Positions 1 through 9,492 of a DNA stretch of 64,000 bases are shown here, piece by piece (the stretch's first letter is position 1; each line of letters begins with the position of its first letter). Below the pieces are notes generated by a model, which was not told where the DNA came from, made no database searches, and was given only the letters and a program-made list of their open reading frames with translations. Origin of the DNA: JBGPTF01 sp041490445 (GTDB taxonomy: Bacteria > Acidobacteriota > Terriglobia > Acidiferrales > UBA7541). Made by a program: the position numbers and the translations under genes. The stretch is taken from contig JBGPTF010000014.1 in NCBI GenBank assembly GCA_041490445.1, forward strand, positions 51,077-115,076, given 5' to 3'.

Positions 1-129
1 GCAGCTCTGCCTTATTCACCCTTCGCCGGATTGACGGACGGCAGTTTCGCGAGATTGGCTGATCGGCTGTCCGGCAACAGCAGGCCGGCAAGGTCATCCC
101 GAAAACATTCCAAAGAGAAAGGTGAACTC

Positions 130-1266
130 ATGAGAGCACTCGTGACGGGAGGAGCAGGCTTTATCGGCTCACACATTGCCGACGCGCTGCTCGAACGCGG
201 CTATGAAGTATGCGTCCTCGACAATCTTGAGCCGCGCGTTCATCCGAATGGGCGCCCCGCCTATCTCAACCGCTCGATTGAATTCCTCCACGGCGACGTT
301 CGCGACCGCACCATGGTCGAGCGTGCGCTCGCGGGCGTCGAAGTGGTTTTCCACGAAGCGGCCTACCAGGACTACATGCCGGACTACAGCAAGTTCTTTC
401 ATTCAAATGTGGTGAGCACGGCGCTGTTATTCGAGGTCATCCGCGAGAAGCGCATCGGCGTTCAAAAATTCATCGTCGCGTCGTCGCAATCCGTGTATGG
501 CGAAGGGCAATACCACTGTCCCGAGGATGGGTTCTTTCTTCCCGCAGCGCGAACGGCCGAACAACTGGACCGCGGCGATTGGAACGTTCAGTGCCCAAAA
601 TGCGGCGAAGAGCTATTGCCGGTTCCTCTTCGCGAAGAGCATGTGAATCCGGCCGGACCCTACGGCGTATCGAAGTTTGCGCAGGAGCTGGCTGCGCTGC
701 AGCTCGGCAGACTGCTGGGAATCCCAACGGTCGCGCTGCGTTACTCCATCGTGCAGGGAGCGCGGCAATCCTTCTACAACGCCTACTCGGGAATCTGCCG
801 GATCTTTACCCGCGCGTTGCGATCCGGGACGGCTCCGATGATTTTCGAAGATGGAAACCAGCTCCGCGATTACATCCATATTTCCGACGTTGTCGCCGCG
901 AATCTTCTGGTCCTCGACGATCCGCGCGCCGACGGGCAAGCATTCAACGTCGGCAACAACCATCCGATCACTGTGCTTGAATATGCTCGCGTACTGACCC
1001 GGAAGATGAACGCGAACGTCCCGCTCGAAATCCCCGGCGCCTACCGTGTCGGCGACGTGCGTCATACAGTTTCGAGTGTCGCCAAGCTCCAATCGCTGGG
1101 ATGGAAAGCCACAAAGGGACTGGAAGTGATTTTCGACGACTATCTGGCCTGGCTCGAGCAGACACCCGACGGGGGCGATTATTTTGCGGTCGCGTTTGCA
1201 TCCATGCAGCGCTCCGGCGTTGTGCGGCATGCCGCGCGCGGCAGGCAGTCCATGATAACGGTGTAA
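130..1266 (+). CDS. NAD-dependent epimerase/dehydratase (SDR) with Cys-rich insertion
   Basis: 378-aa extended SDR acting on a nucleotide sugar. The Rossmann motif GGAGFIG is at residues 7-13, a SSQSVYGE active-site strand at about 118-125, and the catalytic pair appears as YGVSK. The start at 130 places the nucleotide-binding strand at the N-terminus and follows a purine-rich AGAAAGGTGA. An in-frame upstream ATG at 31 would add 33 residues with no domain match. Between the active-site Ser and Tyr lies an insertion with HCPEDG and CPKCGEE, a probable zinc knuckle. This layout is known from dTDP-L-rhamnose 4-epimerase/WbiB-like enzymes. The substrate cannot be assigned from sequence. The sugar transferase starts 9 bp downstream, so the two genes are probably co-transcribed for surface-glycan synthesis. 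Family sure, specificity not. Confidence 0.9.
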   Translation: MRALVTGGAGFIGSHIADALLERGYEVCVLDNLEPRVHPNGRPAYLNRSIEFLHGDVRDRTMVERALAGVEVVFHEAAYQDYMPDYSKFFHSNVVSTALLFEVIREKRIGVQKFIVASSQSVYGEGQYHCPEDGFFLPAARTAEQLDRGDWNVQCPKCGEELLPVPLREEHVNPAGPYGVSKFAQELAALQLGRLLGIPTVALRYSIVQGARQSFYNAYSGICRIFTRALRSGTAPMIFEDGNQLRDYIHISDVVAANLLVLDDPRADGQAFNVGNNHPITVLEYARVLTRKMNANVPLEIPGAYRVGDVRHTVSSVAKLQSLGWKATKGLEVIFDDYLAWLEQTPDGGDYFAVAFASMQRSGVVRHAARGRQSMITV

Positions 1267-1275
1267 GGGAAGATC

Positions 1276-2793
1276 ATGGTTACCGAGCCAATTGTTCACC
1301 CCGACGCGGCGATCCAGCCTGGCGAGGCGATGCGCCCAATGCCCGCGAGGCGGGCTGTACAGGCCGGCGACCTTCTCAGCCGGTCGTGGGCTCAGATGTT
1401 GCTTCTTCTTGGCGCCGACGTGGCCGGCGTGGCCGCCGCGCGCGCGCTGGCCGGAATTCTGACTCGCCGCTCGATGAACGCTTTTCTGCCGACATTAGGG
1501 CCTGTGGATGACTTCCTGTTTTGCGTTCCGCTCGTCATCGCACTGCTGTATCTGTTCGGCGGCTACAAGCGGCTCGATCTGCGTCGACCGGAAAAAGAGC
1601 TCGAACTTCTCACGAAAAGTGTTTCAGTTTCCTTCGCTGCTCTCGCGGGCGTGAGTCTTGCTCTCTTCCAGACCCTGGAGCCTTTGCCCAGCCTGATCAC
1701 GCGCTGGTACCTCCTGACGCTGGTATCTCTTCTCCTCGCACGGTTCAGCCTGCGCGCGATGTATGGCGCGTTGTGGCGGCGAGGCGTCGCGCGTCGGAAA
1801 GGGCTGGTGATCGGGACCGCGGCCCGGCTCGCCGATTTTCAGCAGCGGCTGTCCATCCAGCGATACCCGGGCTACGAAATGACTGGCATCCTCCTTGAAC
1901 CCGCGGAACCCACCGGTTCCCGAGGCGCACGATCCGGTCTGCCCCTTCTTGGTCCACGGGAGGATTGGGAGGAGATTATGGATACCGAAGGCATCCAGCT
2001 TGTCGTGGTTCCCCTGGAGGAGTCCGCGGCGGACCACTTCCCGGAGATCGTCAAGATTCTCCGTCGCTGCCGGGAAAGAGGAATCGACTTCGAGTCTTCT
2101 TCAAGGCTTTTTGACAAAGCGGGGCTGCGCTGCGAACGCGATGAATTCACAGGCGGGATGCGCCTTTTCTTACCGCCGCGGTGGTCCCGCACCGCGCAGC
2201 GCATGGCGAAGGTCTTGCTCGACATCCTGGCCGGTCTTGTCGGAAGCATCATTACTATCGGGCTCTTTCCCGTCATTGGCCTCCTTATTAAGTGGGAGGA
2301 CGGCGGAGCAATCCTCTATCGACGCGAGTATGTGGGCACCGACGGCCGCATGCGCCACTTCCTGAAGTTCCGCACGATGGTCGAAGATGCCGACCAGCTC
2401 CTCGAAAACAATCCGGCTCTGAAGGCCCGCTTTGAATCTTCCCTCAAGCTGAAAGACGACCCGCGAGTCTTGCGTGTCGGCCGTTTCCTGCGGAGGTACA
2501 GCCTGGACGAGTTCCCGCAATTCTTCGGCGTGCTCACGGGTCAGCTCTCGTTCATTGGTCCGCGCGCGATCACTCGGGAAGCGCGTGACCGGTACGGGGA
2601 GCTTTTGCCCAAACTGCTCTCGATGAAACCGGGGCTGACGGGCTTCTGGCAAGTGATGGGCAGGCAAACAACGACCTACGAGGAAAAGATTCAGATGGAC
2701 ATGTTTTACATAGATCACTGGTCCATCTGGCTGGACTTCGTGATCATCGCCAAGACCCTTCGGGAAGTCGCGCGCGGCCAAGGGGCATTTTGA
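1276..2793 (+). CDS. polyprenyl glycosylphosphotransferase (bacterial sugar transferase)
   Basis: 505-aa initiating enzyme that moves a sugar-1-phosphate from a UDP-sugar onto undecaprenyl phosphate at the inner membrane. The N-terminal half has several hydrophobic helices (about 38-60, 75-95, 112-130, 140-160) and a CoA-binding-like segment (about 175-270). A further membrane helix (about 313-340) precedes the bacterial sugar transferase domain, which shows KFRTM, the SLDEFPQ stretch, GQLSFIGPRA and KPGLTGFWQV. Length and domain order fit the WbaP/EpsE-type 'exopolysaccharide biosynthesis polyprenyl glycosylphosphotransferase' family. It sits 9 bp after the SDR gene. The sugar transferred (glucose, galactose or other) cannot be read from sequence. 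Confidence 0.93.
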   Translation: MVTEPIVHPDAAIQPGEAMRPMPARRAVQAGDLLSRSWAQMLLLLGADVAGVAAARALAGILTRRSMNAFLPTLGPVDDFLFCVPLVIALLYLFGGYKRLDLRRPEKELELLTKSVSVSFAALAGVSLALFQTLEPLPSLITRWYLLTLVSLLLARFSLRAMYGALWRRGVARRKGLVIGTAARLADFQQRLSIQRYPGYEMTGILLEPAEPTGSRGARSGLPLLGPREDWEEIMDTEGIQLVVVPLEESAADHFPEIVKILRRCRERGIDFESSSRLFDKAGLRCERDEFTGGMRLFLPPRWSRTAQRMAKVLLDILAGLVGSIITIGLFPVIGLLIKWEDGGAILYRREYVGTDGRMRHFLKFRTMVEDADQLLENNPALKARFESSLKLKDDPRVLRVGRFLRRYSLDEFPQFFGVLTGQLSFIGPRAITREARDRYGELLPKLLSMKPGLTGFWQVMGRQTTTYEEKIQMDMFYIDHWSIWLDFVIIAKTLREVARGQGAF

Positions 2794-3027
2794 ACTCGCC
2801 GGAACCCGAGGCAAGGCCCGCCTGATCCCGAAGCCAGCGGGCTGCGCCGTAACCGCGCCGGTGCGAATCGTTTTCCTCCTCTCGGAAGAACCCAGCGCCT
2901 TGAACGCCTCTCCGATCAACCGATTCTTCATCTCTTGGAACCACCCGGGGCACGGATTGCCCCGGCCTTGACGGCGATTGCAGAGACGCTGCGCCGGATC
3001 CCTCTCGATGAATGTTTAGGAGGAGCA
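2794..3027 (+). other. intergenic region, no gene seen
   Basis: The 234 bases between the sugar transferase and the heptose kinase contain no convincing coding frame. At its 3' end is a strong ribosome binding site, TTAGGAGGAGCA, just before ATG 3028. No clear hairpin terminator or promoter was recognised. Confidence 0.4.
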
Positions 3028-4098
3028 ATGATTATCACCAAGACGCCATTCCGGATCACGCTCGGAGGAGGCGGGACCGATCTTCCTTCGTTCTACCAAA
3101 AACACGGCGGATTCGTGCTTGCCGCGGCCATCGACAAGTACATGTTCCTGAACGTGAATACGCCGATCGTGGACGACAAGATCCGCGTGCGCTACACCAA
3201 ATCCGAAATGGTCGACCATGCGGACCAAGTCCAGCACACGCTGGCGCGTGAAGCCTTGCGGTATTTCGGCATCACCACCGGAATCGAGATCGTTTCGATT
3301 GCGGACATTCCAGCCGGCACGGGCCTGGGATCATCAAGTGCCTACCTAGTGGGACTGTTGAATGCCCTGCATGCCCTGCTGCAGAATCAAGCCAGTCCGC
3401 AAACACTTGCGGAAGAGGCCTGCCGCATCGAACTCGATGTCTTGAAGAAACCGATCGGCAAGCAGGATCAATACATGGCGGCCTTTGGCAGTCTGACGGC
3501 GCTCAAGATCAACCGGGACGGCCGAGTTGCCGTCACGCGTCTCGATCTGGACGTGGATCTCCTCGAGAGCCTCGAACACAACATACTGATGTTCTATACA
3601 AATGAGATGCGCGATGCGACGGCGATCTTGCAAAAGCAGGATGAGGCCACTCGTCGAAGCGATCGCACGGTCGTAGCCAGTCTGCGCGAAATCAAGGACA
3701 TTGGCCTTGAAATCTCGGATGCCATCTCCAAGGGCAACCTGCGGCGCTTCGGAGAGCTCCTGGACGCGCACTGGGAATCGAAAAAGCGACTCTCGGAAGG
3801 GATCACCAATCCGCGCATCGACGCCTGGTATGAACTGGCGAAACGGAAAGGCGCGATTGGCGGAAAAATTTCCGGCGCGGGCGGAGGGGGCTTCCTGATG
3901 CTCTATTGCGAAGAGAAGAAGACGCAATTGCGGAAAGCGATGCGGGCCGCCGGCCTGCGAGAGCTGAACTTCCGATTCGATTTCGAAGGCAGCAAGGTGG
4001 TTTTCGATGTCGTCTCCCGCGATGGCCGACTCGCGCACATGCACCGGCACAATCACCATGAAGAAGGACTCGCATTCGCCCACAAGAGCGCGAACTAG
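3028..4098 (+). CDS. hddA: GHMP kinase, D-glycero-D-manno-heptose 7-phosphate kinase-like
   Basis: 356-aa GHMP-family kinase. It has the substrate motif TPFRITLGGGGTDLPS near the N-terminus, the ATP-binding loop PAGTGLGSSSAYLVG at about residues 95-109, and the C-terminal glycine-rich motif GGKISGAGGGGF. The start at 3028 is chosen for its near-perfect AGGAGG site; an in-frame ATG at 2935 would add an unaligned leader. In the nucleotide-activated heptose pathway this enzyme phosphorylates heptose 7-phosphate at C1. The two genes that follow encode the matching GmhB-like phosphatase and GmhA-like isomerase, which supports this role over fucokinase or galactokinase. The symbol is by family and context. 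Confidence 0.85.
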   Translation: MIITKTPFRITLGGGGTDLPSFYQKHGGFVLAAAIDKYMFLNVNTPIVDDKIRVRYTKSEMVDHADQVQHTLAREALRYFGITTGIEIVSIADIPAGTGLGSSSAYLVGLLNALHALLQNQASPQTLAEEACRIELDVLKKPIGKQDQYMAAFGSLTALKINRDGRVAVTRLDLDVDLLESLEHNILMFYTNEMRDATAILQKQDEATRRSDRTVVASLREIKDIGLEISDAISKGNLRRFGELLDAHWESKKRLSEGITNPRIDAWYELAKRKGAIGGKISGAGGGGFLMLYCEEKKTQLRKAMRAAGLRELNFRFDFEGSKVVFDVVSRDGRLAHMHRHNHHEEGLAFAHKSAN

Positions 4099-4172
4099 CG
4101 CGCTCCGTTGGCAGCACTTCCCTGCCGACGTCGAACCACTTCGGTGACTTTTCCAGTAGATGTATTGTCCCC

Positions 4173-4808
4173 ATGAAGGCTGCCTTTCTCGATCGCGATG
4201 GCGTGATCAACGCCTTGATCTACCACGAAGACGCCGGTGTGATCGATGCGCCCTTCACGCGCTCCCAATTCAGGATTCTTCCCCGTGTTCCCGAAGCGGT
4301 CCGGCTCTTGAATGATCTCGGCTTGCGTGTGGCTGTTGTTTCCAATCAGCCCGGAATCGCCAAGGGAAAGCTAAAGCCGCAAATGCTGAGGACATTTGAT
4401 CGCCGGATGTTCTCGGAAATCCGCGCGGTGGGCGGGCACATCGATGGTCTCTACTATTGCCTGCACCATCCGGAAGGGAAGCTACCCGAACTCCGGCAGC
4501 ACTGCCACTGCCGCAAACCGGAGATCGGCCTGCTCGAGCAGGCGGCGGCTGATTTTCGTGTTTCGCTCGACGAATGCTACATGATTGGTGACGGAATACC
4601 CGACTTGCTAGCGGGAACACGAGCCGGCTGCCGAACTATCTTTATTGGACGCTGGAAATGTGAGACCTGCCAGTTTACCGGGGCTCCCAACATCCTTCCG
4701 GCGCTCGCGGCAAACGATCTCTGGGAAGCTGCGCAGCTGATTCAATCAGAAATGATGGGAACCACGCTGGCGGTTTCCATCCCCAATTGCCACGCGGCGC
4801 GGGAATAA
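4173..4808 (+). CDS. gmhB: HAD-IIIA phosphatase, heptose 1,7-bisphosphate phosphatase-like
   Basis: 211-aa HAD hydrolase that would remove the C7 phosphate of heptose 1,7-bisphosphate in the cytoplasm. Motif I is FLDRDGVIN (residues 5-13), motif II is VVSNQPG, motif III uses the Lys in RKPEIG, and motif IV is MIGDGIPD. A zinc-binding cluster made of CLHHPEG and HCHCRKP, in the position typical of GmhB and HisB-N phosphatases, makes this assignment stronger than generic HAD. It lies 74 bp after the heptose kinase and 59 bp before the SIS gene. A C-terminal tail of about 30 residues beyond the HAD fold is unassigned. Confidence 0.86.
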   Translation: MKAAFLDRDGVINALIYHEDAGVIDAPFTRSQFRILPRVPEAVRLLNDLGLRVAVVSNQPGIAKGKLKPQMLRTFDRRMFSEIRAVGGHIDGLYYCLHHPEGKLPELRQHCHCRKPEIGLLEQAAADFRVSLDECYMIGDGIPDLLAGTRAGCRTIFIGRWKCETCQFTGAPNILPALAANDLWEAAQLIQSEMMGTTLAVSIPNCHAARE

Positions 4809-4867
4809 TCGGACGTGCCGATCGCTCAAAGATGGAGCCTGCTTCCTGCCCCGGAGGAGAAAAGGCC

Positions 4868-5473
4868 ATGAATTTCACCAGCCAATACATCGAGGAAGCA
4901 AGAGAGATTCTGGAACGACTGAATCAGGCAGCGGTCGAGCAGACAGTCGATTTGCTGTTGGAGCTGCGGCAACGCGGGGGGCGGCTTTTCATTCTCGGCG
5001 TCGGCGGTGGCGCGGGTCACGCCTCTCATGCCGTTTGCGATTTCCGCAAGATCACACAGATCGAAGCCTACACACCCTCGGACAACGCTTCCGAGCTGAC
5101 CGCGCGGGTGAACGATGATGGCTGGGAAACGTGCTACTCCAATTGGCTCCGCGGTTGCCGATTGAATGCGGAAGACCTGGTACTCGTCTTCTCCGTCGGC
5201 GGGGGCAACGCGAAAAACAATGTCAGTATGAACCTGGTAAAGGCGCTCGAGTACGCGAAAGCGATGGGCGCCCACATTTGCGGAATCGTTGGCCGTGATG
5301 GTGGCTACACCGCGCAGGTGGCGGACGCCTGCGTGCTCGTCCCTGTCGTCAATCTCTCTACCGTGACACCTCACACCGAATCCTTTCAAGCCCTCGTCTG
5401 GCATCTCCTGGTCTCTCATCCGAAGCTGAAGGCGGCGGAAATGAAGTGGGAGTCTGTCCAGGCACATTCGTAA
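4868..5473 (+). CDS. SIS-domain phosphosugar isomerase (GmhA-like)
   Basis: 201-aa single SIS-domain protein. The glycine-rich LFILGVGGGAGHASHA and the SVGGGNAKNN segment form the phosphosugar site. Its family converts sedoheptulose 7-phosphate to heptose 7-phosphate, the substrate of the kinase encoded upstream. The start at 4868 follows GGAGAAAAGGCC; an in-frame ATG at 4787 overlaps the end of the previous gene and adds an unaligned leader. This copy diverges from the second, more canonical GmhA at 17.7 kb. It is of the type found inside activated-heptose clusters. It could act on another ketose phosphate. Confidence 0.82.
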   Translation: MNFTSQYIEEAREILERLNQAAVEQTVDLLLELRQRGGRLFILGVGGGAGHASHAVCDFRKITQIEAYTPSDNASELTARVNDDGWETCYSNWLRGCRLNAEDLVLVFSVGGGNAKNNVSMNLVKALEYAKAMGAHICGIVGRDGGYTAQVADACVLVPVVNLSTVTPHTESFQALVWHLLVSHPKLKAAEMKWESVQAHS

Positions 5474-5755
5474 CCTGCGTGACCTCCGCGTCTTGGGCAT
5501 GCCTCGCTCGAAAGATTCAATGGCACCTGCTAAGCATGACCTTCGCGAAGAAGGCTTCTCTGAAGAACCCGCCATCGGAGACCAGCGCCTTCGCAAACCT
5601 CCTGATTCCCCTGCTTGATCCGAAACTCCGGCAGCCACTCCTCGATTTTCTCTCCCGCCTGTAAGTCCAGTCCACCTCGCCCCGGGCCACATCCGTTCCC
5701 CCGTTTGCCCTGAGGACAACAGCGAGGTATCCTCGCGCGCATCGGGAGGATTATC
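5474..5755 (+). other. intergenic region, nothing recognised
   Basis: 282 bases between the SIS gene and the Asp-box gene. No frame has coding character similar to a known family. The segment ends in ATCGGGAGGATTATC, the ribosome binding site of the GTG-started gene at 5756. A promoter for that gene is likely here but no clear -35/-10 pair is visible. Confidence 0.35.
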
Positions 5756-8700
5756 GTGCCTACTCTTCGCAGGATTGCATTGGTATTGGCTGCCAGCTTG
5801 GCGATCGCGCTGGCACTGCCTCTGGGCCACGCTGTCTTTGCGCAGCAATATGACCAGAGCCTGTTTTCCGAGATGCGCTGGCGTTGCATCGGCCCGTTTC
5901 GCGGCGGCCGTACCGTCGCCATTACCGGTGTGCCGGGCAGCCTAAACTTGTTTTACATGGCGTCGGTCAACGGCGGGGTGTGGAAGACCACGGATAGCGG
6001 CCACGTTTGGACGCCGATCTTCGATAGCCAGCCCACGGGATCGGTCGGCGCGCTCGCCGTGGCCCCGTCGAATCCCGAAATCATCTATGTCGGAAGCGGT
6101 GAAGGTCTTCAGCGGCCCGACCTCGCCGTGGGTGACGGCATCTACAAGTCCACTGATGGCGGCCAGACATGGACGCATCTCGGCCTGCGCGACGGTCAGC
6201 AGTTTACGGCGATCCTGGTGGACCCGCACGACCCGAATCGCGTGTTTGTGGCGGTTCTCGGCCATCCCTTCGGCCCGAACGCCGAGCGCGGCGTGTTTCG
6301 CTCGACGGACGGCGGCGAGAATTGGACAAAAGTTCTCTATCGCGACGAAAACACCGGCGCGGCCGATCTGGCTTTCGATCCCTCAAATCCGCGGACCCTC
6401 TACGCCACGCTTTGGGCGGCTCGCAAACCGCCCTGGGAAATCCGCGACGGCGGATCGTTTGACGGACCCGGGAGCGGCCTTTTCAAGACCATTGATGGCG
6501 GCGATACCTGGCAGCAGTTGACGCGCGGATTGCCGGCCACGTCCGATGGCCTGGGGCGCATCGGCATCGCGGTCGCTCCCACTCGCCCGAATCGTCTCTT
6601 CGCACTGGCCGAGGCGGGAAGGAAGAGCGGCCTCTATCGCTCCGAGGATGCCGGTGAAACGTGGGAGCGCATGAACAGCGAACCGCGCGTCACGAGTCGC
6701 GGCCCCGGGGCAAAGGGAGTCGCGGTGGCGCCGGATAATCCCGACACGGTCTATGTCGCCAACACTTCCACTTACCGTTCAACGGACGGCGGGCGCACAT
6801 TCACCGCGATCAAAGGCGCGCCCGGTGGAGACGATTACCAGAGGATCTGGATCAACCCGGAGAATCCGCGAATCATCGCGCTCAGCAGCGATCAGGGAGC
6901 GACGATCAGCGTCAACGGCGGAGAAACCTGGAGCAGCTGGTACAACCAGCCCACCGCGCAGTTCTACCACGTCACGACCGACAATCGGTTCCCGTACTGG
7001 GTGTATGGCGCGCAGCAGGAAAGCGGCTCTGTCGCGACGGCCAGCCGCAGCGATTATGGCGAAATCACTTTCCGTGAGTGGCACCCCGTCGGGGTGGAAG
7101 AGTACGGATACATCGCCACCGATCCGCTCAACCCGAACATCCTCTATGGCGGAAAAATCACGCGCACGGACCAGTCCCTCGGAGAGGTGCAGAACATTTC
7201 GCCCGAGCCGGTGCGCTCCGGCAAATACCGGTCCGTGCGGACGGAACCGGTGGTTTTTTCGCCGCTCGATCCGCACACCTTGTATTACGGGTCAAACGTC
7301 CTGTTTCGCACGACGATCGGCGGCAACAGCTGGCAGGCCATCAGCCCGGACCTCACTCGCAAAGCCCCGGAGGTGCCGGCTGTCCTGGGAATTTTCACCG
7401 CTGCCGATCCGGAAAAAGGAAAGCATCGCGGCGTGATTTACGCCGTCGCGCCATCACCGAAAGACGCCGCCCTGATCTGGGCAGGCACCGATGACGGGTT
7501 GATTCACGTGACGCGCGATGGTGGCAAGTCCTGGCGCGACGTGACGCCGCCGGAATTGACGCCGTGGAGCAAAGTGTCGGTCATCGAGGCGTCGCACTCT
7601 GATCCGGCCGTCGCCTATGCGGCCATCAACCGTTTCCGGCTCGACGATCTTCGCCCCTACATCTACCGCACGCGCGATGGCGGAAAAACCTGGCAGAAAA
7701 TCACACGCGGGTTGCCGGACAACGCCCCGGTAAATGTTGTGCGGGAAGATCCCGAGCGAAGGGGCCTTCTGTTCGCCGGCACCGAACTCTCCGTTTTCGT
7801 TTCGTTCAACGACGGAGAGGAATGGCAGCCGCTCCAACTCAACCTGTCGCACACTTCGATGCGCGACCTGACCATTCACGGCGATGATTTGATTGTGGGG
7901 ACGCATGGCCGGTCGTTCTGGATCCTCGACGACATCGCGCCGCTGCGCCAGCTCACTGCCGAGGTGGCGAAATCCGGTGCTTATCTCTTCCGCTCGCAGA
8001 CGGCGTATCGCATTCGCTGGAACCGGAACACCGACACGCCGCTTCCACCCGAAATTCCGGCGGGGAAAAATCCGCCGGACGGCGCCATCATCGACTACTA
8101 CCTCCACGAGGCTGCCTCGGGGCCGATGACGCTCGCTATTCTCGATTCTCGCGGCGCAATTGTGCGGCGTTATTCGAGCGCCGATCAGGCCGAGCCGATC
8201 GACAAGAACCTGAACGTGCCGACCTACTGGGTGCGGCCGACGCAAATCCTGTCTGCCGAGGCAGGCATGCACCGGTTTGTTTGGGACATGCACTACGAGC
8301 CGCCGGCCTCACTCACACACGGATATCCAATCTCCGCGATCTATCGGGATACGCCGCGGCTTCCTTCGGGGGCGAAGGCGCTGCCCGGGAATTACCAGGT
8401 GAAACTGACGGTCAATGGCAAGACCATCACGCAGCCGCTCGTCGTGAGAATGGATCCGCGGGTGAAGACGCCGCCGGCGGGTCTGGCGCAGCAATTCACT
8501 CTTGAACGAGGCATCACCAAGGGCATGGACGCCGATTTTGCAGCATTGAAGCAGGTTCAGTCGCTCCGGGCCGAGCTGAAGGATCGCAAGTCGCGCGCGG
8601 GCGACGGAGAAATTGCCGCTGCCATTGCTGCTCTGGATCAGGAAGCCGCCGCGCTCGAAGGGGCCAGCGAAACTTCCGTCTTTGGTCTTCCACCCCGGGG

Positions 8701-8944
8701 AGCTCAAAGAGAAGGGCTGGCGCGCCTGAATCTCGAATGGGGCGAGTTGCTGCGGGTCGTGGATAGCGCCGACGCAGCGCCCACCACGCAGGTTGTTACG
8801 ACATACGTTGACTTGCAGCGCACGCTGCGGACGCTTCTGTCCGAATGTAACAAGCTTCTCACGCGCGGCGTCGCCGCTCTTAACGTTCGGCTCAAGAAGG
8901 CAAACTTGGCGGAAATCACTCTGTCCGGCGGCGAATCTCCTTAG
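5756..8944 (+). CDS. secreted Asp-box (VPS10/BNR-type) beta-propeller protein
   Basis: 1062-aa exported protein. It starts at GTG with a GGGAGGA site 5 bases upstream. An N-terminal signal peptide (about residues 1-30, hydrophobic LVLAASLAIALALPLG, then AVFA) precedes at least eight Asp-box repeats: STDGGQTW, STDGGENW, TIDGGDTW, SEDAGETW, STDGGRTF, SVNGGETW, TRDGGKSW and TRDGGKTW. These form one or two beta-propellers spanning about residues 40-730. The C-terminal third (about 740-1060) has a beta-rich segment and a helical end. Similar proteins are abundant in Acidobacteriota and Bacteroidota and are annotated as glycosyl hydrolases or VPS10 proteins. Asp boxes alone do not prove sialidase activity, and I see no sialidase arginine triad. 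The true substrate is unknown. Confidence 0.88.
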   Translation: MPTLRRIALVLAASLAIALALPLGHAVFAQQYDQSLFSEMRWRCIGPFRGGRTVAITGVPGSLNLFYMASVNGGVWKTTDSGHVWTPIFDSQPTGSVGALAVAPSNPEIIYVGSGEGLQRPDLAVGDGIYKSTDGGQTWTHLGLRDGQQFTAILVDPHDPNRVFVAVLGHPFGPNAERGVFRSTDGGENWTKVLYRDENTGAADLAFDPSNPRTLYATLWAARKPPWEIRDGGSFDGPGSGLFKTIDGGDTWQQLTRGLPATSDGLGRIGIAVAPTRPNRLFALAEAGRKSGLYRSEDAGETWERMNSEPRVTSRGPGAKGVAVAPDNPDTVYVANTSTYRSTDGGRTFTAIKGAPGGDDYQRIWINPENPRIIALSSDQGATISVNGGETWSSWYNQPTAQFYHVTTDNRFPYWVYGAQQESGSVATASRSDYGEITFREWHPVGVEEYGYIATDPLNPNILYGGKITRTDQSLGEVQNISPEPVRSGKYRSVRTEPVVFSPLDPHTLYYGSNVLFRTTIGGNSWQAISPDLTRKAPEVPAVLGIFTAADPEKGKHRGVIYAVAPSPKDAALIWAGTDDGLIHVTRDGGKSWRDVTPPELTPWSKVSVIEASHSDPAVAYAAINRFRLDDLRPYIYRTRDGGKTWQKITRGLPDNAPVNVVREDPERRGLLFAGTELSVFVSFNDGEEWQPLQLNLSHTSMRDLTIHGDDLIVGTHGRSFWILDDIAPLRQLTAEVAKSGAYLFRSQTAYRIRWNRNTDTPLPPEIPAGKNPPDGAIIDYYLHEAASGPMTLAILDSRGAIVRRYSSADQAEPIDKNLNVPTYWVRPTQILSAEAGMHRFVWDMHYEPPASLTHGYPISAIYRDTPRLPSGAKALPGNYQVKLTVNGKTITQPLVVRMDPRVKTPPAGLAQQFTLERGITKGMDADFAALKQVQSLRAELKDRKSRAGDGEIAAAIAALDQEAAALEGASETSVFGLPPRGAQREGLARLNLEWGELLRVVDSADAAPTTQVVTTYVDLQRTLRTLLSECNKLLTRGVAALNVRLKKANLAEITLSGGESP

Positions 8945-9150
8945 CGTGACCGAGCGGAGATCGCCTGCCAAACACCGAACGCGAACATGAAGGCGGCGAA
9001 GACTCCACGCATTTGGATTGTGGAAAACTTTGGGGCAAATCTTCCTCCCAGGATCCCGCCGAAGAAAGCCATGGACATCGGCAGCGCGCCGGCCAAGATA
9101 CCGGCGCGCGAGCGTGCCGCAACTTCCGAACGCCCACCGTGTTTGACGCG
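8941..9150 (-). pseudogene. 3' remnant of a TauE/SafE-family half-size transporter gene
   Basis: Reading the minus strand, an open stretch ending at TAA (8943-8941) encodes MAFFGGILGGRFAP followed by IQMRGVFAAFMFAFGVWQ and ISARSR. This matches the C-terminal part of the intact half-size TauE/SafE protein at 15332-15721, which has FFGGLLGSKFAQ and VRMRRVFAAFLFVLGIWQ. The upstream part of the gene, with its N-terminal GxGGG motif, is missing, so this is a fragment. It overlaps the stop codon of the Asp-box gene by 4 bases. The upstream limit of homology (about 9150) is approximate. Confidence 0.72.
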
Positions 9151-9492
9151 CTGTTGAGACTGCCCACTCCGCTCTGGCGCTGCATGAGGTCGCGCGCGCT
9201 GTCTAGTTAATTCTCACCGTGCGGCTCGATGACAAAGGCCGAAGTGTGTAAGGTTGGCTGGCATGTACAAGAAGGTATCCGGCGCGGAGATTGTGTGTTC
9301 CATGCGGTGTGCCTAACTGGTAGATTCGAGGCGCGACGCGCGACGCTCCTTCCCCTTCTGCGAGTGATTCGCATTGCATGGAGAAAGGCGTTTGCTGAAG
9401 CATTCGTCGCCTGAGCAAAACCGGACCGACGATTTGGTGCGCCCGATTCATTCGGACCTCGATCTTCAGTCATCTCCGAAGGAGTCGCGTTG
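9151..9492 (+). other. intergenic region upstream of the exopolysaccharide operon
   Basis: About 340 bases without a supportable gene, lying between the TauE/SafE remnant and the BcsA-like gene. It should hold the operon promoter and leader. The last 20 bases carry CCGAAGGAG, the ribosome binding site for ATG 9493. No riboswitch or clear sigma-factor box was recognised. Confidence 0.4.
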
